From positions 1 to 6,440 of the forward strand of contig UQMC01000108.1 of the NCBI GenBank assembly GCA_900542115.1: DNA of 6,440 bases, given 5' to 3'. The notes under the pieces are model-generated. The model was not told the origin of the DNA. It saw nothing but the letters and a program-made list of their open reading frames with translations, and did no database searches. The DNA comes from an uncultured Oscillibacter sp. Its GTDB lineage: Bacteria; Bacillota; Clostridia; Oscillospirales; Oscillospiraceae. Shown here piece after piece: positions 1 through 5,683 of this stretch; position 1 is the stretch's first letter; each line of letters opens with the position of its first letter. The position numbers were made by a program, and so were the translations under genes.

Positions 1-27
1 TGAAAGGAATATTTGGCCCTGTTGGAG

Positions 28-87
28 CAGCTTTTTCCCAAAGCGGTACGAGAATTTGAAAATCATCTTTATTGTGGGAAAAAGCTG
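28..87. repeat. Perfect 13-bp inverted repeat upstream of the rRNA methylase
   Basis: CAGCTTTTTCCCA at 28-40 is the exact reverse complement of TGGGAAAAAGCTG at 75-87, with 34 nt between the arms. The right arm lies inside the spacer just upstream of the -10 box at 91-96. The pair could therefore be two half-sites of an operator, or an RNA hairpin at the end of a transcript entering from the left. No T-run follows the right arm, so it is not a classical intrinsic terminator. The repeat is seen directly; its function is inference. Confidence 0.6.
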
Positions 88-96
88 TGGTATACT
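68..96 (+). promoter_or_regulatory. Probable extended -10 promoter for the methylase/membrane-protein unit
   Basis: TATACT at 91-96 is preceded by TG at 88-89 with one base between, the extended -10 pattern. The hexamer 17 bp upstream (TTTATT, 68-73) is a weak -35, as is common with extended -10 promoters. Transcription would start near 103, giving a leader of about 40 nt before the start codon at 142. This also argues against an initiation codon upstream of the promoter. Confidence 0.55.
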
Positions 97-130
97 ATCA
101 GCAAAACGGATTTTGACAAATTTCACGTAA

Positions 131-136
131 GAGAGG
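131..136 (+). promoter_or_regulatory. Ribosome binding site that fixes the methylase start
   Basis: GAGAGG lies 5 nt before the ATG at 142. The reading frame is open further upstream, back to the stop at 1-3, including a TTG at 13. That stretch lies across and upstream of the promoter and matches no known N-terminus of the family, so this site and the ATG at 142 are preferred. Confidence 0.55.
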
Positions 137-141
137 TATCT

Positions 142-912
142 ATGACGGACGAACGAAAAGACCAGCTCAGCGCCGAGGCCGATGGCATGATCGAGGGCCG
201 CAATGCGGTGATCGAGGCGCTGCGGACGCAGACGAATATTGATAAAATTTATATCCAGCGGGGCGAAACGGACAAGACGCTGGGCCACATTGCCTCCAAG
301 GCCCGGGCGGCGGGCATCGTTGTGGTGGAGGCCGACCGGCGCAAGCTGGACGGTATGAGCCGCACCCACGCCCATCAGGGCGTCATCGCGCTGGCAGCGG
401 TGCGGGAGTATGTCAGCTTGGAGGACATTCTGGCTGACGCTGCCGCCAAGGGCGAGCAGCCCCTGCTGGTGGTGTGCGACGAGATTTCCGACCCCCACAA
501 TCTGGGGGCCATTATCCGCACGGCCTACTGCGCCGGCGCCCACGGCGTTATCATCCCCAAGCGCCGCAGCGCGGGGCTGACCAGCATTGTGGCCAAGACC
601 TCTGCCGGAGCGGTGTCCCACATGAAGGTGGCGCGGGTGCCGAATATTCCGGCGTTGCTGAAGGATTTGAAAAAGCAGGGCATTTGGGTGTTCGGTACGG
701 CGGCGGACGGTACCACGGGGCTTTATCAGGCGGACCTGAAGGGCCCTGCCGCCATTGTGATCGGCAGCGAGGGAGACGGTATGACCCGGCTGGCGGCCGA
801 GAACTGCGATTTTCTGGTGAGCATTCCCATGAAGGGTGATTTGAACTCCCTGAATGCCAGCGCGTCCGCCGCAATTTTGCTGTATGAGGCCGTGCGTCAG
901 CGCATGGCGTAG
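142..912 (+). CDS. rlmB: 23S rRNA (guanosine-2'-O-)-methyltransferase, RlmB/TrmH (SpoU) family
   Basis: The 256-residue product belongs to the SPOUT-fold ribose methyltransferases that use S-adenosylmethionine; E. coli RlmB, which modifies G2251 of the 23S rRNA peptidyl-transferase centre, has 243 residues. The N-terminal RNA-binding domain starts with IEGRNAVIEAL (17-27) and includes HQGVIA. The catalytic knot follows: motif 1 DEISDPHNLGAIIRTA (113-128, with Asn120 and Arg126), motif 2 IGSEGDGM (207-214), and motif 3 IPMKGDLNSLNASASA (228-243). All key positions are present, so it should be active. ATG 187 is an alternative start that would give a length closer to E. coli RlmB, but its ribosome site is weaker. 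The next gene starts 21 nt downstream with no terminator between them, so the two are probably cotranscribed. The exact rRNA (or tRNA) target is assigned by family, not shown by the sequence. Confidence 0.9.
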   Translation: MTDERKDQLSAEADGMIEGRNAVIEALRTQTNIDKIYIQRGETDKTLGHIASKARAAGIVVVEADRRKLDGMSRTHAHQGVIALAAVREYVSLEDILADAAAKGEQPLLVVCDEISDPHNLGAIIRTAYCAGAHGVIIPKRRSAGLTSIVAKTSAGAVSHMKVARVPNIPALLKDLKKQGIWVFGTAADGTTGLYQADLKGPAAIVIGSEGDGMTRLAAENCDFLVSIPMKGDLNSLNASASAAILLYEAVRQRMA

Positions 913-933
913 CATGAATTTGGAGAGAGCACT

Positions 934-3123
934 GTGTCAAACGAGCATGAGAAAACAGAATACGGTGCGGCCGGCTGGGACACACCCCCGTCGGAGGAGG
1001 ACTACACCTTAGAGGAAATTCTGGCTGAGTACGGCTCCAGCCGCCAGCAGAAGATTTTAGAGGAGGTGGAGCAGGCGCTCCAGCCGCCGGAGGAATCCAC
1101 GACAGCAGCGGAGCCGGAGAGCGAACTGCCTGCGCCCCCTAAAAGCGCGAAGGAGCTCTGGGAAGAGCGGATGGCGGCGGGCGCCGCTGCCCGCCGTGCG
1201 GAGGAATCTGAAACGGAAGCGCTCCCGGAGGAGGCCGCGGAATCGTCCGATGAGGAGCTGCCCAATGAAGAAGCGGCTGATGAGGAGCTGCCCGCTGAGG
1301 AGCCGGAGGCCACTCACTTCTGGAGCCTTGAGGAGCTGGTAGGCTCCACGGTTGGCGCGGTGATGGAGGAGCGGCAGGAGCCGCTGCTGAGGCCGAAGCG
1401 GGGCCTGTTTTCCCGAAAGCGGCAGGAGGAAACGGAGCAGTTTTATGACCCGGCAGAGGCGCCGCCTCCGCCGCCCCCTGTTACCGAGGCGGACAGCATC
1501 GGCGAGGAGCCGGAACTGGGAGAAACGGCGAGCCGTTACCGGGAGGCGTATCGCCGCCGCCGCAGACCGCTGGCCGGAGCAATTCTTGCGGCGCTGGTAC
1601 CATTTGCAGCCATGGCGGCGGAGCAGCGCGGCATCACGGTTCCCCTTTGGAGCGGGGACCGGCAGGTGCAGGGCATTGTGCTGCTGGCCTGCCTGCTGCT
1701 GGATGTGGTGCTGTGTGCGCAGGTGCCGCTGTACGGTATAAGGCGGCTGTTGAAAAAGCGCTGCGTCAGTGAGCTGCTGGTCGCGCTGGCCGCTCTGGCG
1801 GCGGTGGTGGACTGCGTTTTGTGGCTGCTGTCTCCAAACCGGGGCAGTGTGTTGCCCTATACGGCGGCGGCAGGACTGGCGCTGTGCTTCGCGCAGTGGG
1901 GCATCAGCCGGGAGAGCCGGGGCAGCTACGATAGCTTCCGCATGGCCTCTTTGGACGATGACCCGCCCTATCTGGTGACGGAGACCGGCCGTGGTGCCTG
2001 TAAGCAGAAGGGCAGCCTTCGGGGCTTTTACACCACAGCCAAGCGGGATGATTACGCCGCCCGCCTCCAGACGATCTTTCTGCCGGTAATTTTCGTGGGA
2101 ACGCTGGTATTCGCGGGGCTGACCTCGCTGGGTGCCGGTCACGGCATTGACTTTTTCCGCAATTGGTCCATTTTTCTGCTGGCGGGAGGGACGTTTGCCC
2201 TGCCGCTGTGCTGGGGACTGCCGTGGTCCCAGCTGACCAGACGGCAGCAGAAAAGCGGCTGCGCCGTGGCGGGCTGGGACGGTGCGGCCCGGGTAGGCAA
2301 GCGCCGGAGCCTGATCCTGACGGACACGGATCTGTTCCCGCTGGGGACCATCCGCCTCAACGGCGTCAAGGTCTACGGCGAGGAGCTTGGAAAGGCGGCA
2401 AGCTATGCCGCGGCCGCCGCGGGCGCGGCGGGCAGCGGCCTTGCGCGGCTGTTTGAGGGCCTTGCCGTGGGCGAGAACGCCCCAAGGGAAACGGCACAGG
2501 ATCTGAGCTTTTACGAGCAGGGCGGCTGGGGCTGTACCATCCGGGGCGAATCCGTTCTGCTGGGAACGGCCTCGTTCCTGCGGAAGCAGGAGGTACGCTT
2601 ACCAAGCAACATCAACCTGAAAACCGGCGTATTTTTAGCCATTGACCACCAGCTTGCGGCGGTGTTTGCCGTGAAGTACGAGGCGGCAGAGAACGTGGAC
2701 TATGCTCTGCGGATGCTGCGCCGCAGCCGTATCACGCCGATTCTGGCCGTGCGGGACCCTAATATCACCCCGGCACTGCTGAAGCGGAAATTCAACAAGC
2801 GGGTGAAGGTGGAGTTCCCGGACCTGACGGACCGAATAGCGCTCAGCGAGGCGGAGGAGGACCGTGGACTGTCCCGGGCGCTGCTGCTGCGGGAGGGCCT
2901 GCTGCCCTATGCCGAGGCCATGGTAGGCAGCCGCCGGCTGCGGACAGCGGTGCGCCGTGCGGCGTGGCTGTCTATTTTCGGCAGCGCCGTGGGTCTGCTG
3001 CTGACCGCCTATCTGGTGTCGCTGGAAAAGTTTGATCTGCTGACGCCTCTTTCCCTGACGGTATTTTTGCTGCTTTGGACGCTGCCGGTGCTCCTGATGA
3101 GCGACTGGACGGCGCGCTATTGA
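934..3123 (+). CDS. Membrane protein with degenerate P1B-type ATPase core and long acidic N-terminus (predicted pseudoenzyme)
   Basis: This 729-residue protein starts at GTG, with GGAGAG at 922-927. Residues 1-205 are acidic and probably disordered, with DEELP repeats at 106-110 and 116-120, six prolines at 177-182 and RRRRR at 207-211 before the first helix. Likely membrane helices lie near 212-229, 246-268, 279-299, 306-324, 380-400, 410-430, 676-696 and 703-723. That is the MA-MB-M1-M2 / M3-M4 / M5-M6 pattern of heavy-metal P-type ATPases. The region equivalent to the metal CPC motif reads AGGTFALP (417-424). The phosphorylation loop DKTGTLT is replaced by DTDLFPL (464-470), TGDN by VRDPN (606-610), and the GDGxND and TGES motifs are missing. 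The actuator domain is cut to about 55 residues. A nucleotide-domain signature GGWGCTIRGESVLLG (530-544) and an FLAIDHQLAAVFAV strand pair (567-580) survive. It sits directly behind the methylase gene. Homology is read by eye; it is unlikely to pump ions, and its role is unknown. Confidence 0.75.
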   Translation: MSNEHEKTEYGAAGWDTPPSEEDYTLEEILAEYGSSRQQKILEEVEQALQPPEESTTAAEPESELPAPPKSAKELWEERMAAGAAARRAEESETEALPEEAAESSDEELPNEEAADEELPAEEPEATHFWSLEELVGSTVGAVMEERQEPLLRPKRGLFSRKRQEETEQFYDPAEAPPPPPPVTEADSIGEEPELGETASRYREAYRRRRRPLAGAILAALVPFAAMAAEQRGITVPLWSGDRQVQGIVLLACLLLDVVLCAQVPLYGIRRLLKKRCVSELLVALAALAAVVDCVLWLLSPNRGSVLPYTAAAGLALCFAQWGISRESRGSYDSFRMASLDDDPPYLVTETGRGACKQKGSLRGFYTTAKRDDYAARLQTIFLPVIFVGTLVFAGLTSLGAGHGIDFFRNWSIFLLAGGTFALPLCWGLPWSQLTRRQQKSGCAVAGWDGAARVGKRRSLILTDTDLFPLGTIRLNGVKVYGEELGKAASYAAAAAGAAGSGLARLFEGLAVGENAPRETAQDLSFYEQGGWGCTIRGESVLLGTASFLRKQEVRLPSNINLKTGVFLAIDHQLAAVFAVKYEAAENVDYALRMLRRSRITPILAVRDPNITPALLKRKFNKRVKVEFPDLTDRIALSEAEEDRGLSRALLLREGLLPYAEAMVGSRRLRTAVRRAAWLSIFGSAVGLLLTAYLVSLEKFDLLTPLSLTVFLLLWTLPVLLMSDWTARY
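1249..1293 (+). repeat. In-gene 15-bp direct repeat, 30-bp period
   Basis: GATGAGGAGCTGCCC occurs at 1249-1263 and again at 1279-1293. Each copy encodes DEELP in the acidic N-terminal region of the membrane protein. The 30-bp spacing keeps the reading frame, which fits a small tandem duplication that has diverged between the copies. Confidence 0.7.
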
Positions 3124-3134
3124 GACTTGACAGA

Positions 3135-3190
3135 AAAAGGTGCGGAGAACCGGGACATTTGCCCGGCTCCCCGCACCTTTTCCGCGTTTT
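3135..3190 (+). terminator. Strong intrinsic terminator after the membrane-protein gene
   Basis: AAAAGGTGCGGAGAACCGGG (3135-3154) pairs with the arm at 3162-3181 across a 7-nt loop. This gives a 20-position stem with two A/C mismatches and A/T ends that supply a T-tract (TTTT at 3178-3181, then TTTTT at 3187-3191). The A-run on the left arm means it could also work on the minus strand. It begins 12 nt after the stop codon and closes the methylase/membrane-protein unit. Confidence 0.85.
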
Positions 3191-3207
3191 TCGGAGCCGA
3201 TATTCCG

Positions 3208-3246
3208 TTTTGTCGGGCAAGAGTCCTTTTGCGGGACCTGACAAAA
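3208..3246. repeat. Second, imperfect hairpin in the gap before the EF-G paralogue
   Basis: TTTTGTCGGG (3208-3217) can pair with CCTGACAAAA (3237-3246), including one G-T wobble, enclosing a 19-nt loop that can itself fold partly. No clean T-run follows. It may be a backup terminator or part of an untranscribed spacer. Together with the first terminator and the promoter further on, it accounts for most of this 300-nt gap. Confidence 0.35.
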
Positions 3247-3301
3247 ATAACGCCGCCTTTTTGCCGACTTATCCAAAATGTGATATCTCACAAAACTTCT
3301 G

Positions 3302-3330
3302 TTGTATTGCCATGGAAAAAGCGTTATAAT
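3302..3330 (+). promoter_or_regulatory. Sigma-A-type promoter of the EF-G paralogue
   Basis: A perfect -10 box TATAAT (3325-3330) lies 17 bp after TTGTAT (3302-3307), which matches three of six -35 positions including TTG. Transcription should start near 3337. This leaves a leader of roughly 87 nt before the ATG at 3424 and shows that the open frame upstream of that ATG, from 3127, is not coding. Confidence 0.7.
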
Positions 3331-3336
3331 CAACAT

Positions 3337-3354
3337 ATTGAGAGACCTCTCAAT
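3337..3354. promoter_or_regulatory. 18-bp dyad at the transcription start of the EF-G paralogue
   Basis: ATTGAGAG-AC-CTCTCAAT is a perfect palindrome with 8-bp arms and a 2-bp centre. It starts 6 bp after the -10 box, about where RNA synthesis should begin. The position suits a repressor operator. As RNA it would form a short 5'-end hairpin (7-bp stem, 4-nt loop), which could instead stabilise the message. Symmetry is seen; function is inferred. Confidence 0.5.
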
Positions 3355-3356
3355 GA

Positions 3357-3413
3357 GTTGACGGATCATTTCCATCGCCCCTGCGGCGTTGTCAACAGCA
3401 TCAACATAAGGAG
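3357..3413 (+). promoter_or_regulatory. Structured 5' leader and ribosome binding site of the EF-G paralogue
   Basis: GTTGAC (3357-3362) is complementary to GTCAAC (3391-3396), enclosing an inner CGCC/GGCG hairpin (3376-3379 with 3385-3388). The ribosome site AAGGAG at 3408-3413 follows, 10 nt before ATG 3424. The element is too short and too unlike known riboswitches for me to assign a class. Confidence 0.35.
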
Positions 3414-3423
3414 TGGAACGAAC

Positions 3424-5496
3424 ATGAGCTATTCAGTACAGAACATCCGCAATGTCTGCCTGCTGGGTCACAGCGGCAGCGGCAAAACGACCCTTGCAGA
3501 AAATCTTCTGCTTATGACCGGCGCCATCGAGCGCATGGGCCGTGTTGCTGACGGAAATACCGTCTGCGATTATGACCCCGAGGAGGTCAAGCGGCAGATT
3601 TCTCTGTCTACCGCTGTGGCGCCCATTGAATATAAGGGCTGCCGCATCAACGTGCTGGATACCCCGGGTGCGTTCGACTTTTCCGGCGAGGTCATGGAGG
3701 CCCTCCGGGCCGCCGATGCCGCTATTATCGTCTGCTCTGCCAAGGACGGTGTTTCCGTCGGTATGGAGAAGGCTTGGAAATACTGCGAGGAGCGGAATAT
3801 GCCCCGCCTGCTCTACATTTCCAAGACGGACGAGGACAACAGTGATTATAACACCACGTTTGAGGCCCTCCGGGAGCGCTTCGGCAAGAAGGTCGCGCCG
3901 GTGGTGGTGCCTATTTGGGATGAGAACAAGCGGGTTACCGGCCTCATTGATGTGCTGAACAAGCGCGCCTATGAGATGCAGGGCGGTAAGCGCGTGGAGA
4001 TCGAGGTCCCGGAGGATAAGGCCTCTGTTATCGAGGAATTCAACGATGCCCTCAAGGAATCCGTGGCAGAGACCAGCGAGGAATTCATGGAGCGCTTCTT
4101 CAACGGCGAAGCCTTCACCTATGCCGAAATGGCGCAGGGCCTGCGGGCGGGCGTCCGTGAGCTGAGCATTTTCCCGGTGCTCTGCGGCAGCGCCGTGGCC
4201 GGAATGGGTACGCTGATGCTGCTGGACAATATCGTAGAGCTGCTGCCCTCCCCCGAGCAGGGCAACTATCATAAGGCGACGCTGGCCGATGGCAGCACAG
4301 AGGAATTCGTGGTCTCTGCCGGCGGCGTGCCCGCAGCCTTTGTATTTAAGACCCTTTCCGACCAGTACGGCAAGTATTCCTTTGTAAAGGTGCTCTCCGG
4401 CTCTATTACGCCGGATATGACGCTGGTAAATGCCCGCACCGGCGAAACGGAAAAGCTGGGCCGCCTTTATACCATGCGCGGCAAGAAAGCAACAGAGGTC
4501 AAGGAGCTGGTGTGCGGCGACATCGGCGCTATCGGCAAGATGGAACGGGTCAAGACCGGCGATACCCTGTGCGACAGCCGTAAGGTTGTGGCACTGAAGG
4601 GCATTCCCTTTGCGGAGCCCTGCTATTCCGTGGCCATCGCCCCCAAGACCCGGGGACAGGACGATAAGGTGGCGCAGGGCCTTGCCCGCCTGAACGAGGA
4701 GGACCCCTCCTTCACGGTGGTCAACAATGCCGAAACGCACCAGATGGTGCTCTCCGCCGCCGGCGATATGCAGGTGGATGTGCTGGTGAGCAAGCTCAAG
4801 AGCCGCTTCAATGTGGAGGTCACTTTGAGCCCCGTCCGCGTGGCGTACCGCGAGAAGATTCGCAAAACCGTTCAGAAGCAGGGCCGCCATAAGAAGCAGA
4901 CCGGCGGCAGCGGTCAGTTCGGCGATGTGTGGATTCGCTTTGAGCCCCAGACGGAGCAGGACGATATGATTTTTGCCGAGGAGGTCTTCGGCGGCTCCGT
5001 ACCCAAGAACTACTTCCCCGCCGTGGAAAAGGGCCTGCGGGAAGCCTGTGCCCACGGTCCGCTGGCCGGTTATCCGGTGGTGAACCTGAAGGCCGTGCTG
5101 TATGATGGCTCCTATCACCCGGTGGACTCCTCCGAAATCGCGTTCAAGACCGCCGCGCAGCTTGCCTTTAAGGCGGCGCTGCCGGAGGCAAATCCCTGCC
5201 TCATGGAGCCGGTGGGCGAGCTGAAGGTCACTGTGCCCGACAGCTACATGGGCGATGTCATGGGCGATCTCAATAAGCGCCGTGGCCGCGTCATGGGTAT
5301 GGACCCTGCCGGTAACGGCGAGCAGGTCATCACGGCCGAGGTACCCATGGGCGAGATGAGCACCTATGCCATCGACCTTCGCTCCATGACCCAGTCCCGG
5401 GGCACATTCACGCTGCACTTTGTGCGCTATGAGGATTGCCCGCCTGCGGCACAGGAGAAGGCCATTGCCGAGGCAAAGGCCCGGAACGAGGAATAA
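3424..5496 (+). CDS. fusA: Elongation factor G paralogue (EF-G-like translational GTPase)
   Basis: The 690-residue protein has the full five-domain EF-G layout: G domain about 1-275, domain II about 303-385, III about 395-468, IV about 470-590 and V to the end. The P-loop is GHSGSGKT (15-22), switch I holds Thr63, G3 is DTPG (79-82) and G5 is GSA (255-257). Two GTPase positions deviate. Canonical EF-G reads DTPGH, but here residue 83 is Ala; and the NKxD guanine-recognition motif is SKTD (133-136). Domain IV keeps GGSGQFGDVW and the tip SYHPVDSSE with His565, which contacts the decoding site during translocation. It stands alone with its own promoter and terminator, not beside rpsL, rpsG and tuf, so it is more likely a second EF-G-type factor than the main one. 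Its substrate is presumably the ribosome; whether it aids translocation, recycling or stress translation cannot be told. The upstream in-frame extension is rejected because it spans the terminator and promoter. Confidence 0.88.
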   Translation: MSYSVQNIRNVCLLGHSGSGKTTLAENLLLMTGAIERMGRVADGNTVCDYDPEEVKRQISLSTAVAPIEYKGCRINVLDTPGAFDFSGEVMEALRAADAAIIVCSAKDGVSVGMEKAWKYCEERNMPRLLYISKTDEDNSDYNTTFEALRERFGKKVAPVVVPIWDENKRVTGLIDVLNKRAYEMQGGKRVEIEVPEDKASVIEEFNDALKESVAETSEEFMERFFNGEAFTYAEMAQGLRAGVRELSIFPVLCGSAVAGMGTLMLLDNIVELLPSPEQGNYHKATLADGSTEEFVVSAGGVPAAFVFKTLSDQYGKYSFVKVLSGSITPDMTLVNARTGETEKLGRLYTMRGKKATEVKELVCGDIGAIGKMERVKTGDTLCDSRKVVALKGIPFAEPCYSVAIAPKTRGQDDKVAQGLARLNEEDPSFTVVNNAETHQMVLSAAGDMQVDVLVSKLKSRFNVEVTLSPVRVAYREKIRKTVQKQGRHKKQTGGSGQFGDVWIRFEPQTEQDDMIFAEEVFGGSVPKNYFPAVEKGLREACAHGPLAGYPVVNLKAVLYDGSYHPVDSSEIAFKTAAQLAFKAALPEANPCLMEPVGELKVTVPDSYMGDVMGDLNKRRGRVMGMDPAGNGEQVITAEVPMGEMSTYAIDLRSMTQSRGTFTLHFVRYEDCPPAAQEKAIAEAKARNEE

Positions 5497-5511
5497 ATCG
5501 TCTCTTTTGGG

Positions 5512-5544
5512 ACCGGGACGCCCGCGCGGCGTCCCGGTTTTCTT
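5512..5544 (+). terminator. Intrinsic terminator after the EF-G paralogue
   Basis: ACCGGGACGCC (5512-5522) and GGCGTCCCGGT (5528-5538) form a perfect 11-bp GC-rich stem with a 5-nt loop. TTTTCTT follows, overlapping the last stem base. It starts 15 nt after the stop codon and separates this gene from the rubrerythrin unit. Confidence 0.9.
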
Positions 5545-5563
5545 ATCCGCAATAAAAAAATAT

Positions 5564-5600
5564 TGATTTCGTTGCAAATGCAACTTGTAATTAGAAATCA
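5564..5600. promoter_or_regulatory. Nested dyad symmetry around the rubrerythrin -35 box
   Basis: An inner palindrome GTTGCA-AA-TGCAAC (5571-5584) lies within an outer inverted pair, TGATTTC (5564-5570) and GAAATCA (5594-5600). The -35 hexamer at 5585-5590 sits between the inner palindrome and the right outer arm. This layout suits binding of a dimeric regulator that blocks or recruits polymerase. It is not a recognisable PerR or Fur box. Confidence 0.4.
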
Positions 5601-5618
5601 TTCCTGTTATACTATAAT
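5585..5618 (+). promoter_or_regulatory. Near-consensus extended -10 promoter of the rubrerythrin gene
   Basis: TTGTAA (5585-5590) is followed after 17 bp by TATACT (5608-5613), preceded by TG at 5605-5606: a -35, optimal spacing and an extended -10 together. A second box, TATAAT (5613-5618), overlaps it, and the pair forms the perfect 11-bp palindrome TTATA-C-TATAA (5607-5617). Strong transcription is expected, with a leader of roughly 60 nt. Confidence 0.75.
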
Positions 5619-5668
5619 CACCGAACAGAATCGGTTAGGAAAAGCAATTTAGGAAAATCGAAAGATTT

Positions 5669-5675
5669 AAGGAGG
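5669..5675 (+). promoter_or_regulatory. Consensus ribosome binding site of the rubrerythrin gene
   Basis: AAGGAGG, fully complementary to the 16S rRNA tail, lies 8 nt before ATG 5684. It is the strongest ribosome site in the window and, with the promoter, indicates a highly expressed gene. Confidence 0.85.
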
Positions 5676-5683
5676 ATACAATT

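Noticed and set aside
1..3. TGA as the stop codon of an upstream gene
   Set aside because: The bases fit, but nothing before them is visible, so the frame cannot be tested.
13..141. In-frame extension of the methylase gene from TTG 13
   Set aside because: It spans the promoter and the inverted repeat, lacks a ribosome site and resembles no RlmB N-terminus. ATG 142 with GAGAGG fits the family length better.
1057..2142. 361-codon minus-strand frame opposite the membrane-protein gene
   Set aside because: It is an Arg/Gln/Leu-rich low-complexity translation, a shadow of GC-rich coding sequence, with no recognisable motif.
2635..3375. 246-codon minus-strand frame across the terminator and intergenic gap
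   Set aside because: It runs through a strong terminator hairpin and over a confident gene. Its product is Arg/Gln-rich with no family features.
3127..3423. In-frame extension of the EF-G paralogue upstream of ATG 3424
   Set aside because: It covers the terminator of the previous unit and the promoter. ATG 3424 has AAGGAG and gives the normal EF-G N-terminus and length.
3433..5601. 722-codon open frame on the minus strand opposite the EF-G paralogue
   Set aside because: Its His/Leu/Gly/Ala-rich translation is typical of a shadow produced by biased codons on the other strand. No domain or ribosome site is visible.
5607..5617. PerR box on the rubrerythrin -10 region
   Set aside because: The palindrome is 5-1-5, not the 7-1-7 of a PerR box. 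The match outside the core fails, so only the symmetry is reported.
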